Source: Paracyclopina nana (taxonomy: Eukaryota > Arthropoda > Copepoda > Cyclopoida > Cyclopettidae). Taken from it: a stretch of DNA of 64,000 bases. The stretch covers positions 7,006,001-7,070,000 of the forward strand of contig JAGUCH010000003.1 of NCBI GenBank assembly GCA_019096065.1, read 5' to 3'. Positions 13,501 through 27,300 of the stretch are shown piece by piece; the stretch's first letter is position 1; every line of letters starts with the position of its first letter. The position numbers were made by a program, and so were the translations under genes. The notes beneath the pieces were generated by a model that made no database searches, was not told the DNA's origin, and saw nothing but the letters and a program-made list of their open reading frames with translations.

Positions 13501-16500
13501 AAGATACGATTTTTCATTCGGCTGCCAATGGAGCCTAATTTCGAGAGTCGTCGCAATTTTTTTCGAGGGCAAGCTGCTGGGCCCTCTAGCCTACTTCTGC
13601 ATACATAGCTAGACTAGGAGCAGCATCTGTTCTTGCTGGAAATTTTTCATCCAGTGGGCATTATCGACATTGTCATCATTCCTGCCACACGCAAGCAAGA
13701 TCGGATAGTTCGTGTTATTCGTTCCCACTTAGATTGATAGCCATATTAGGATTATGGCTCTCTTCTCGTCATTGACGAGCATTGACGACCTGGATTGGCT
13801 TTTAAGCTCAACAACACATGAGATACTGCCGTGCACTTGGAGTAGTACTACTAGGAATTAATTTTGGTCTGCAATCTTCGTTAGCTGGAGATGCGATATT
13901 TCAAAGGGGTGCGCCTCGCACAATTGATACCGCAATTCTATTAACGTCGTCAATCAGCCCTGGGAGTTGTCCATTATTTTCCACGAATCAATTTCGATTT
14001 TTTACTATAGATTGCAGACAACATCTCTCAGACTTTGCTTGGCCGCTGCTCACAAATGGCTTATTTTTCTCCCAATTCATATTTTGGTTGCATTGAAGCT
14101 TGGGGCATAACTGGTGGCAACTTTGCGATGATGGCTGCAATTGTAATCAAATAGTAGTCCATCATCTCAATTGAGAGATTCGGGGCCTCGGGCTCATTTG
14201 CTAACTGAAAAGGTCACTTATCCCTTACCAATTCCTTACTTTTTATCTTATGTCGTCTCTTGTCAAGTCAGGTGTCTAGATTTAAATTAAACCGACCTTC
14301 TCCTTGATCTAGCCACTTTTGTAGCTGCACGAGTTTCAATCAAATTGTGGTAGAACACACTACTCCTTTCATCACCTCCTTTTTTTTCTCCCCGATTTTT
14401 CTCGGCTGTCCATCTGGCATCATCGCATTTTTTGCTGCCGTTTTTGGCCATAATGGGGGGCTGTTTTAAGGTACGTAGTACGGGCGGTGGCTACCACCCG
14501 CGGCTTAGGTTTTCCACAAAAATGTCCATCACATATAGTATATTACTTTCTTTTTCTCGAGCTAATTTGTGCCTCTTTTGTTTGACGCGAGCTTGGCATT
14601 CGGGCTAGCCGTCAATAGAAAAACCCATTAATTTCACGCGAAGTTTGCTGTCTATCCAAATGATTTGACAGGCTGAACGTTCGTTATTAACGACCGGCCT
14701 TTTTTCTGGAACTCCCATGTGGCACTTTGCATATGAGAGAGTGAGCCAGAGAGGAGGTGCTCGCAAATTCACGCGTCTCCTCCGGATTTGGCAAGCCAAG
14801 ACACTACCACCTACAGGCAAGCAAATGTCTTTTGTGCACATAATGTTGATTCTCCAGAAGGAGTTGTTAGGCGTACAGCTCCAGCGGAGATTTTGACGCC
14901 AATCCCATCGTTATTATCATTATTTCTCTTCGTTAGCGTTAAATTGAGTAGTGTCCCCTGTCGTGGGTAGTTGTGACATGTGTCGTCCTCCACCTCCATT
15001 GGATTTTTCTTAATTTTGTGCTGCAGCAGTAGTAAGGTCAAGCAGTCATGGTTGTGTAACCAACCGTGCACGTTGTCACCTGTCTGAATCTGGACATTTT
15101 GTCAAATATTTGTCCTGATCCTTGAGGAAACGCTTGCTGGTAGCTCAATAAATCTGGCAGCACTCAACTGCTAACTACACCTTCATCATCCTACACACTA
15201 GTAGAATAAACGTAAAAGTGGTCAGCTCGGTTTCCTCGCTGCCGTGAGTCATCGATGATGGCTAATTTATGCGGACAGACCTGTCATAAATCAGTTATTG
15301 GCACAGCCCAGTCCTACAAATTAGCGTCGTTAGGCCGCTCATGTTTACCATTGAGCAGCAACAAAGGGCCTTCTAATGGGCCATTTTTGAGCAGCCCAGC
15401 GTTTCGTTCGTTGTGGGCTCCTCCTCATGTTTCCAATTGATACCAGAGACGTTTCCACTCAGCATGTGGCATGCTATTTGTGAGCAGTGTAGTGAGCAAA
15501 AAAAAGTGGAATCGCACGCCTTTTTAGCAGTAGTTTGCGTGATGATGCCCGAGTGGCCATCAAAATTCACGCAGGAGGAGATGATGTCGGCAACAACGGC
15601 AATAATGACCTCTTTGTGGCTTAACTACCACTGACCACAATCAACACCAGCATTGACAAGATGAATGCTCGCATTTTTGCACCGCAACAGTTTTTGGCTA
15701 ATGACAGCTTCTCATCTCCTCGATGCGCTAGAGCCTCATGAATTCCGAATGAGGCGAATACAATTTGGCCTGCCACTTTTTTCCTCCGCCGAGCCGCTAA
15801 GCAGCAGTCAAAAGTAGTTTCTTAAAAAAATAAAGTATATGTGCATGCTGCTGCATTATTTTAGCTAGCTAAAGTTGGCAGGCAGGTGTAAAATGTGCTC
15901 GGTAGGGTCGGTTGTCAAAGGGGGCCGCCACTGCTCATTTGATTTCTCGACAAATGTCCTCGATGTGTACTAGTCCGGACATGTTTCTTTGCGCTCCTTG
16001 TCGGAGCAAATTTTAACATCATTGGGAGAAAGCAACAAGGCCAAGTTCATATGATGCTCACCGCGCGTTGTTCTCCACGGATGAACGCGAAATCAATAAT
16101 ATTCTCAACTAGGCGTTTCTGCCAGCAGCATTATTTAGCATATGATGCTTGACCCGAAAAAGCAGACTGTGAAAAACGAGGCGTTGTCCACTTGATCTAT
16201 GGTACTTATTCATAACTCATTGTCCTGGGCTCGTCTGAAATGGGCCGGCCCATCATCTCTCGCTGTTGGCCTTTGCGCGCAAGAAAGTTCTTCTTCCTCC
16301 GCTACAACATAGAGTTCTACTATACTAGCGGACTGAAAGCTTTTTTACCTTCTGCTACGTAATGTAGTGCTGCGCTACTTCTTCACGAAGGACGACACTG
16401 ACTGCGACTTGCTTAGACTGCAACGACAAAAGTTGACGAAGGCCGCAGAAGCAGTTCATCATGGCCTGTGATGCTGGCTTGAGCTACTACTACAACTCTC

Positions 16501-19500
16501 TTTTGTGTCGTGATTGACAGCAGCAGCAGCAGCAGTAGCAATAGCAGCCATCATGATCATGGCGTTCCTGCAGTAGTCGAAAATGTCATCAAGAAAGGGA
16601 AGGAGCAGCAGTGGCAGCTTCCGGACATCGACCGCAGCCGGAGCCACCAAAGGAGCCTCGTCGGCTAGAAGCAAGCTGTCCACTGGGTCATTCAAAGGCA
16701 GATTCGGCAGTCCCAAAAAGTCAGCGGTGGCCGACACAATGCCGACGTCAGCCTCGTTTGCCGCCTCGTCGGCCTTCTCCACGCCCATGATCTCGCTCAC
16801 ATCCTCCACCGGCTCCTCCAGTTGCTTGCTCAGCTCTTCGCAAGAAGACGACTCTACCTCGAACTCTTCTAGATCATCTCTCAACAAAATTGCCTCAAGG
16901 GCGAGTGACATTCACTCCTATGCGGCACGCTACTTGGACTCGATTAGGTCCAAGACTTGGACCAAGTCGCCGAGTCCTAGCCGGCCTGAATCGTTGGGCA
17001 GCTCACGGCCTGAGTCACCGCTGCAAGGGGGAGGAAATCTTCCATACCTCTTAACATTCCGTCACACGTCGGGCATTAGTGAGGGCGATAGTAGTAGCAG
17101 TAGTAAAATGCTTGCTCCTCCAAGTGGTCCCTTGGGACTCTTGCCTCCACCTAGCAGACTACATTCCAAGTCTCCGTCTCCAACTCCGGGAGCGAGGGCC
17201 TCGAGCCGAAAGTCTTCTTCAGATCATAGGCACTTGAATTTGCTGTCCTCGATGAGCCATTGCCATTGTATTTTTTTCTCCGTTACAGGTGGTTCAGGCA
17301 CATCACAGAAGCCAGTAATGCATACAAAGCTCGAGACAGCCGACGGAGCCGGTACCCCGCGGACCCCCACAATGGCCTCGAAGGCAGTGGGGACCGGAGC
17401 AAAATGGACGACCATCTTGGCATTCCAGAGCTGGACAAGAAAGGCCAGCCGGCCGGACGTTCCCAGTCTTTCCACGAGCAATCCACCTCTAGCAGAGAAC
17501 CTCATCCGGAGCGCCAGCCTTCATCGCCGCCCGAGGATCGTGGTGACCCAGAAACGGTTGCACAAAAGGCTGCGGGTAGGTGGGATGACAAAATAACGTC
17601 TCTCGGTGACTGGATATGTGCACAATTATTATGGTGGTGGTCTTTTTGGCTTCTCTTTTGAATCGTAGTTTGCTCTTTAGGGGATGAAAATGGTAATAGA
17701 AAGCGGTTCCAAAGGGTTGAAATCCTAAATGCAGAACCCTGCCCTTTGATCGATCCCTCCCAGGTGGTGGTGACCCAAGGGGAGATTTTGGTCGCGGATC
17801 CTGTCCTCACTCCAATAGGTGGGTAATCAGCCTGCATGCATGCACAATCTACGTATTTGCCTTCGTTCCTTTTTGCTTCTCTCATCTGTCTGCAACACGC
17901 CTTACATTATTTACAGCTCTAATAGCACATTTCGCTAGACTTTATTTGTCATGTTTCAAATTTTTTTTGGCCTTAATTCTCCATCAATCTCGTCTCAGTC
18001 TTCTTCATCTGGCAAAGTTGTGATGTTCAAATTTGTCACGTTACCGCACCTTAGCAGCATGTTATTCCATTTCAAAGATCTGCCAAAATACGTCAAAAGG
18101 ATCATGCTGAAGATAAAATTGGCAATTAAGAAAGTGTTGACTATGCCGATGGCATTGCTTGGTCCCACGAGGCGATTTAAGCCGATCCAAATGTTTTTGG
18201 ATAGAGCTTCAATTGCGATAGCCAAAAGTGTCTGACCGAGAACATCGAATCTTCTGAACGATGAAATGGTTTTGATAACAAAGCAAGTAATTGCCATCAC
18301 AAAAAGCGCCGCTGCCGAAGCCACTTGAGCTTGTTGAGCTGAGCTGTAGTCAGATAGATCAAATGATGGAAAAAAATCCGTAAGACTCATTTTCCTGCTC
18401 TAATTTTCTTCAGAGTCACCCAACCTATTTAGCGACTTACACTTTGGCAATTTTTTTATGCTCAACATTTTATTGTTAGGGCTGTAAAAAAGAAGTACTA
18501 GTATTTGCTTGGTTTCGTGTCAAGTGCAGATTTCGCGAGTAATTTTTTTTCACGCCTTCTTCGTAATTACAGAGAAAATTCGAAGAAAAGATATAGAAGT
18601 GGCTCGTGCTCTTGAGGAGAAACACAGGCTTGTTGCTGAGTACTACCGAATCCAACTACCAGAAGATCATGAACCATCGTCATCATCTTTGGATGACTCC
18701 AAGGATGCCCGTGAAGTACTCCTAGCTGCCTTGGTACAAGGTGAGTTTACACACATTTTACCGTCGAGCAGTATCATATTGAAACCTTCTTTATCTGCAG
18801 TTAAGAGCTTGTCAGATCTTGTCAACGAAAGCCTCAGTTTGACCGAAGAGGATGCTGTGGCAGCCTCGTCTCGTCTTTCACCAGCCGCCACAAAACTGAG
18901 CTCTTCTGGATCCACTGTTCCCACCTTGTCCTCGTTGGCATCCGAGGCTTGCATTGGGCGCGAGCTGTCCTCAATGAAGGTCTTCAACCGGCTGCAAGCA
19001 CCCACCAAACTGATTGCAATTACGAAAAATATGAACCAATACTTGACTAGTCTTCTAGTAAGTCCCTCTTCTTCTTTTAGTGAGCTGCTTAGTATTGCAA
19101 AGCCATCCCCTTTTTTCAGGAAATCATCCAAGACAGAGATGATGAGAGAGAACGACTTCGAAGGGAGCTTCAAAGAGCTCAGGAGCAAGTTCACAACCTG
19201 TTGTCGCAATCCTCAATACGAACAAGTAGCCTTTCAGTCACAAGTCCAGCCTCGAGGCCGGCTAGCTTCATTTCTGTAGAGGAGAGCTCGGGGCCCGAGC
19301 TGTCGGAGCGAAATCACGAGAGCGAGGATGATGGTAAGTGATTGCATGCACTTTTTTTGTTATCGCTTGTTCACACTTTTGCGCCCCCTTTCCACGTACC
19401 AAACCCTTTTTCTGCAGTGGCAACCTTTTCTTTTACAGCAGCTTCTCTAACCGCACCGACCACGAGGCCTCAGACTGAGCTCGATGCATCTTCAGGCACT

Positions 19501-19828
19501 GAAACTGCTGTGACAAGTCCAGCTGAGGATGCACCCAAAGAGGTATGCCACTTTTTTACCAGCCTTCTAGCAATTGCGGAATCACCTCTGTAAATCTCAG
19601 ATGCGCGCGAAAAGATATAGTCTCCTGGAGCCTGCTCCTGTGCACCCACTGGACCTTATTTTTGATGATTCTGAGGACTAGAGTAGTACTTTATGTGCTT
19701 TGGAACAGCTTTTCCGTTTTCAATCTCCAATCTTTACTTTTTTCTCTACATTACAGTCTTTGCCAGAGTGTACTACTGAAACGACACAGACCATCGAAGA
19801 AAACACGGAGGACGACTCTGCTGTGTAG
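1527..19828 (+). CDS. Rho guanine nucleotide exchange factor, PDZ-RhoGEF/LARG/RhoGEF2 family, 13 coding exons
   Basis: This protein would load GTP onto Rho through its DH-PH module, at the cortex or downstream of G-alpha 12/13. Joined exons are 1527-3043, 3199-3458, 3822-4048, 4123-4548, 4745-5003, 5062-5149, 17289-17575, 17681-17818, 18573-18740, 18801-19057, 19120-19333, 19418-19542 and 19757-19828. All phases agree and give 1345 aa. Seen in order: a Ser-rich N-terminus with a short helical segment; a PH-like domain at about 328-464; a DH domain at about 588-790 starting near EFFHTEKSHVRNLKVLD and including LVKYPLLLEQL; the GEF-type PH at about 825-940, ending WFRHITEASNAYK; the family-specific C-terminal block VLTPIEKIRRKDIEV; and a coiled coil near 1210-1240. 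The DH, PH and C-terminal blocks match what I remember of human ARHGEF11/12 and fly RhoGEF2. The upstream PH-like domain is unusual, and no PDZ or RGS domain is visible. The 12-kb intron between exons 6 and 7 splits the second PH domain. Confidence 0.9.
5150..8454 (+). other. First part of the 12-kb RhoGEF intron
   Basis: This is intron sequence between coding exons 6 (ends 5149, cagtaagt donor) and 7 (starts 17289). Open frames are short and without recognisable domains. The last 300 bases (about 8135-8450) are noticeably richer in G+C and CpG than the surroundings, which suggests a promoter or 5' UTR for the alternative first exon at 8455. Nothing else was recognised. Confidence 0.5.
8455..9038 (+). 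CDS. Putative alternative first coding exon of the RhoGEF gene
   Basis: An ATG-initiated frame of 194 codons runs to a good donor (caacag then gtaaat) and leaves two bases of a codon. Exon 7 of the RhoGEF gene at 17289 needs exactly this phase, so the exon could splice straight onto WFRHITEASN and yield an isoform without the DH domain. The encoded segment is basic and Ser/Arg-rich, with many short Arg-x-x-Ser type motifs, and has no known domain. The upstream CpG-rich stretch fits an internal promoter. Alternatives are a cassette exon or a separate small gene. The join is inferred, not observed. Confidence 0.45.
9039..16582 (+). other. Second part of the 12-kb RhoGEF intron
   Basis: About 7.5 kb of intron sequence. 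Small open frames occur (for example 9480-9767 and 13818-14096) but lack coding character or recognisable motifs. There are many homopolymer T runs and CTG/CAG-like trinucleotide patches. I saw no transposon ends, RNA genes or large repeats. Confidence 0.45.
16583..17250 (+). CDS. Ser-rich open frame, possible second alternative first exon of the RhoGEF gene
   Basis: An ATG-initiated frame very rich in Ser, Thr and Pro (blocks such as KSPSPSRPESLGSSRPESP) runs for over 200 codons just upstream of RhoGEF exon 7. Its composition resembles the 8455 exon and the Ser-rich N-terminus of the main form. The likely donor is unclear: several GT sites exist, but the better ones leave one base rather than the two that exon 7 requires. 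The frame overlaps a long acidic frame on the other strand, which I regard as its shadow. It may be a real alternative 5' exon or fortuitous; the end given here is approximate. Confidence 0.3.
17941..17946 (-). terminator. Poly(A) signal AATAAA of the nested gene
   Basis: TTTATT on the plus strand reads AATAAA on the minus strand, about 50 nt beyond the stop of the 131-aa frame. Confidence 0.45.
17995..18390 (-). CDS. Small multi-span membrane protein, nested antisense in a RhoGEF intron
   Basis: This single-exon frame encodes 131 aa on the strand opposite to the host gene, inside intron 17819-18572. It starts with ATG in a reasonable context. Hydrophobic segments lie near residues 27-43 (AALFVMAITCFVIKTI), 50-62 and 78-101 (a stretch including VNTFLIANFIFSMILL). 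The tail is acidic and carries two Asn-x-Thr sites (NVT, NIT). A poly(A) signal for this strand lies about 50 nt past the stop, which supports an independent transcript. I do not recognise the family. The overlapping plus-strand frame 17951-18235 is probably a shadow, because the hydrophobic pattern belongs to the minus frame. Confidence 0.55.
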   Translation of the reverse strand: MSLTDFFPSFDLSDYSSAQQAQVASAAALFVMAITCFVIKTISSFRRFDVLGQTLLAIAIEALSKNIWIGLNRLVGPSNAIGIVNTFLIANFIFSMILLTYFGRSLKWNNMLLRCGNVTNLNITTLPDEED

Positions 19829-20827
19829 AAGAAGATCAACATAGTACAAATGGGGAAATCGGATCCGGCTTGAAAAAACCTAGCGTCGGAAAAAAACATG
19901 GGCAATCAGCCAGAAAGTTTTCCCATATGTTGTAGTACAGTGCATGCAACAACGCAGAAGCTTCGCGACTTTCGCTCTGACCTTTTCACTCGTTGCTTAT
20001 TGCCTATAAGGCTCTCTCCTCTTTGACGATCATCTGTCCAGAGACGATCAGTGTCACTAAGATATAGTTACACATTCCATGCTAGATAATCACAACGAAC
20101 CATATTTATAACGATGTGTCCTATTTGTTCGAATAATCCGAGGCAGCAGCAGCTACAACAAGAGCAGTAATAAACAACTATCCCCTCCCAGCAAAAAAAA
20201 GTCCCCTCAAAATTGAAGATTTGACCATTCCCCCCTAATTGATGACCACTCCTACAACTAACTAGCAACAGCAAAGAGTATTATTTCTCAGCCCAGCCGT
20301 CGCACCGTGTTTGACTAAGAGTGAACAAACTAATACTGCATCTTTTGCGCGGACCTCCTCAGTAGAATGACCACTACTACTACTTCTAGAGTGCTTCCTG
20401 TTAATCACACCAAGCCGAGTGAGCCCTATTGTGTGGCTGCATCCCGGAGCTAGCTGCAGTATACATAACGATTAAAATATTATCTATGATGAAATAAACG
20501 CTAGGAAAGTGCCAAAACTGTTGATCGACATTCGCGACTGCTAAGGTCGTTGTAGCTAGCATTGAGACTGTAGTTGTGTATTTCACAAAATAAGGACAAG
20601 TTGACAACTGAATGCGTGTATATGCGCGTCGGAGTTAACAGTAGCTTTTCAAGCAGAAAAGCTACTATTAGCGATGACCAGACCAAGAATTGTCATGTTC
20701 AGAAAAAGCTATAGTAGCTTGCTCGTAACACACTCAAGAGTTAGCATGTAGCTGATGATACAAAAATACTGTCACAGATACGCAGGATCGAAAAAGCATA
20801 TATCGGGTCGGTTTGGTTGGGCCACCA
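19829..20827. other. Convergent 3' region between RhoGEF and PRMT1
   Basis: One kilobase separates the stop of RhoGEF (+) from the stop of PRMT1 (-). It should hold both 3' UTRs. Plus-strand AATAAA motifs occur near 20167 and 20486; either could end the RhoGEF transcript. No coding sequence was recognised. Confidence 0.5.
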
Positions 20828-23305
<2,478 letters not shown>

Positions 23306-24334
23306 GATGATTCTTTGATTTGGGGTTCCGGTGGAAACGCCGAAAAATTTGTTGTGTTTGCTGGACTAAGACCACGCGGAGAGCGAGCGCGCTTCTCTTT
23401 TCAACGTACTCGCTCCCGCTCCTGGGTTTCAAGCAACAACAACAGCTGACTTAATAGACTCGAACCCGAACCCGAATCCATGAATGTGATTGGCTGTTTT
23501 CAAATTCGAAGACGAAAGTGCGTTAGATAGACAAAAGATTTGACCATGCTTCAATTAACATAAAATGCAATGCAAATGAAAGGAGTAGTTAGCGGTTTTT
23601 TTGTTGAAAATGAATGGTCATCAAACGTTTTTAATTTCGCGAACTCTAGCGCGTTATGGAGGGAGGGAGAGAAAGCAGAAGCGTTAAAACCTGCGCGCTC
23701 GCTTTGAAGGACAACCAACGAAGCACTTTTTTTAGGGCAAATAGAGATTCGATTTTCTCAAATAATCATTGAAGCGAGGGGAAAATCTAGATCGGCTTAG
23801 TGAGAATGTTCATTTAATATTATTTTGAGTGGATCAGAAACTTAAAAGCCCAAAAATGCTCTACTTTTATTTGAAACGCTGTCTTGATACCTCGAGATAA
23901 GTCGATCCTGCGAGGTTGTTTTGAAGTGAGAGAGGGGCCCGCAGCCGTGCAGCAAATAGCAATGCGTGCGTCCCGTCAACAATTGCATCTGACTGTAGGA
24001 CTGAAATAATGCAATGCAAGTGGATCTCCAGGATCACCTCCTAGTATAGCATGATAATTGCTCATCCTATATAGAAATACGATAGGGCATTGAGAGCAAG
24101 GTTATTGATTAATCCTCTGGGACGCTTAAAGTTGAACCATGCAGGTAAGCACCGTTCTTTTCCATTCGAAACCCAAATTTTTGTCCCCTCTGCTGGTCAG
24201 GTTCAGAGTGGACTCTTTTTACTCGTTTCCCGCGCTTTGAGCATGTTTTTGGTACTTTGCCAAGTTTTGTTGCTTCAAGCGGGCCGTTTCCTTCGTCACC
24301 ACATCATGAAATTGAAATAGAGAGTGGCATCATC
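23306..24334. promoter_or_regulatory. Bidirectional promoter region between PRMT1 and ARID4
   Basis: About 1 kb separates the two divergent start codons. For ARID4 a 5' UTR exon probably ends at 24144 (ccatgcag followed by gtaagc), with the coding exon entered just before the ATG at 24335, for instance after gaaatag. No TATA box was evident at a convincing distance. Both genes are housekeeping-type chromatin or RNA regulators, so a shared promoter is plausible. Confidence 0.45.
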
Positions 24335-27300
24335 ATGGCAGCCATTAACCGTTTTATCTTGCCCCAGGGAGCGGATCCAGCCTCACTGGCCATCGGCACG
24401 CAGGTGTCTGCCAAGTACAAAGGGGCCTATTGCGAAGCCAAGGTCAAGACTGTGGATAAGCAAATCAAGGTGCGGGTGACCCTCAAGGGCATCCATGGAA
24501 CGACCGGCGCAAGTATTGCCATCCGTGATAAGGATATCATCAGTATTAGCGGGAATGCGCCGCTCTCCCAAGGAGTGATCATCAAGATGAAACACCCAGA
24601 CACCAACGACGAGGTGGAGGCCACCGTGAAGCAGATCCAGGATCAGAGCAAGTACACGGTCATCTTTAATGATGGTGACATTGCCACGCTTAAGCGAAAT
24701 GCACTCTGCATGAAGAGTGGCAAACACTTCAATGCCAGTGAATCGTTGGACAACCTTCCGCTCACTCATCCGGAGCACTTCAGCAGTCCAGCTTCGGTGG
24801 GAGGATCTGGAAACAGGGGCGCCAACAAAAGGCGGCACAAATCTGGAAATCATGGTGACGATGATGGTGAAGATGATGATGACGAAAGCACCTCCTCTGA
24901 GGAAGGCGGAGGAGACGATGACCTCGTCAATGATGCATACTCCAGCAATATTGGTCGAGTCGTCTGGGCCGAGAATACGGACAAGAAAACCAAGGCAAAG
25001 GACTCGTGGTTTCTAGCTCTTATTGTCGACCCTTCGGCTTCTGACACTGCCAAGATCAGGACCAAAAAGGAGTTCCTCATACGTTCCTTCAAAGATGGGC
25101 GCTATTACACTGTCTCCAAAAAGGACACTAAGAAGTTTAGGCATAATGAATCTCCTATGAAAAAGAACGATAACCCAGCATTGAAAGAAGGTAAGGTGGA
25201 CTAGGACTTGGGTTTTGGATTTCATTCAATCAGTTTCTTTTTAGCAATGGAGAGAGCCATTACTTTTTTGGAAAAGCGTGAGCTGCCACCTCATTGGGAC
25301 CGTGACATTCTCATCAGCCATGGCGAGGAGAGCACCAACAATAGTACAACTGCTTCGTCCGAGTCAGAGGAGCTAGATGATGAGGATGATGAAGCCGAGT
25401 CTCCCGAGGAAAAGGATCACTTGGTGGCTGAGCTGTACAAGCATATGGAAGATCGGGGCTCTCCCATTGACAAGACGCCCTCCATTGACGGTAAAGATGT
25501 GGACCTCTACAAGCTCTACCGGATCGTTGACAAGCTAGGAGGCAATGTTCGTGTCACCAATAAGAACCTGTGGCGAGCTGTGGCCAACAAATTGGGCTTC
25601 TTCACTACATGGGGCATTAACCAAGTTCGTGTCCATTACAACAGGTTTCTTCGAAGCTTCGAGGAGCTCAATAGGACCTTGGGTTGCACCATGGTGAGCC
25701 ACCCAAAAACCTCGACGCTCACGGCTCTTGGGAGTTCAAGAAACAGACAGATCTCAGGTAGCTCTAGAGTGCAAATGAGGGGGACTAGTCGTGCCGCCCA
25801 AAAAAGTAACGTGTCCCTCAATTCTGAAGACGACCCCGTGCTCTCGTCTATTGGAGGAGGAGAGGAACCTGCTCCTTTGATGGATGATGAACCTGAAGTG
25901 ACGCCTCTGCCTGCAGTCGAGGCAGCAGTTAAAGAGACTCCAACCAAACGATCTGCTATTAAGAAAGGAAAGAGGGAGTCCAGTATTGAGGCAGCTCGTA
26001 AGAAGCAGCAGGAGGAGGTGAAAATGACCACCAGGCCAAGGAGAGACTCCTCTTCCTCATCCCTGACACCCTCAATGCAAGTGAAAGCCCCCAAAGAATC
26101 TACTTCGTCAAGTCCTACTACAACTGCAGTCGTCAGTCCAGTCACCACAAGCGCCAAAAAGCCCGTGGTTCGCATGGACAGGAACAAGGAAACTGAAAAC
26201 GAGGCCAAGAAGCTCCAAGCTGCCAGCCCTCCCAAGTCTAGCGGTAGCAGCAAAGCCTCCGAGGAAAACTCGAGCTCAGATGAGACGAAGAAAAAGGTCA
26301 AGGGACCTGGCTCGGCAAAGAAGCTTGGACCTGGAAGCATGGGGCCTCATGGTCCTGGTGGACCTAGGAAGAAGGAGGAAGAAACTTCAGGCTCTAAGGA
26401 AATGAAGGAAGATGAGGAATTCCAACACCTGCCTGACCATGTAGATGTAGCTGTAGGAGATAAAATCAGAGTTTTTTACAAGTTTGACAATATCTACGAG
26501 GCCAAGGTGAAGAGGGTGCAAGCCAAGGAAAACAGCAAATGGCCACGCTACTTTGTGCACTACCAAGGCTGGAACGCAAGATACGATGAGTGGATTAAGA
26601 GGTCAAAAATCAAGGAGAACTTGTCGTGGACCAAAGACAGAGTGGTAAGCAAAGACATCGAGCCAGCAGGGACAGGAGATGATCCTCCCATCTCAATTGA
26701 AAAGCCGGTGGCCAAAAAAGCCCCGAGTAAAGGTTTGTCGACTCCGGGCCTAAAGTCATCATCAAGCCTGACGAAAAAGAGCTCGCTCCCATCAGGACCA
26801 GTTAAAGATCACTCCAGAGCCGGAACGCCATCTTCAGTTACGTCTAGGGGCTCCAGGACTGGATCGCCGGCATTGAAAAGACAAGGTAGTCGGACTTCTA
26901 CGAAAAAGGACACAGACAGTGACGATGAGGACTCTGAGTCGAACTCACGGAAAAGCTCCCGATTGCTGAAGACCAAGGATGCTGCTCCATCGCCAACGTC
27001 ATCTGATAGCAGGAGAAGCAGCCGTAAAAAAGGTTTCGTTCCCAAAGAGGAAAGTGAGACTGAAGATGTCGAAGTCGAAAAAGAGGACAAGCCTGAGACC
27101 ACATCAGTCGAGTCCACTGAAGACTCCTCTCCAACCAAGCCCAAACGGGGGCGAAAAGCCGCAGTCAAACCTGTCGTGGAAGATAGTGGAAGTGAAATGG
27201 AAGCTGGAAAGCTTGATGTCAGCTCTACAAGGTCTTCTAGCAGGGGAACACCATCCCGGGAAAAGCCAGATCCGGCCAAGAAGCCTGTGTCTACGACACC

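Noticed and set aside
16459..16911. Long acidic minus-strand frame (150 codons)
   Set aside because: It is the complement of the Ser-rich plus-strand frame and has low-complexity composition expected of a shadow; no motif supports it.
17951..18235. Plus-strand frame over the nested membrane gene
   Set aside because: The hydrophobic span pattern and the poly(A) signal support the minus strand instead.
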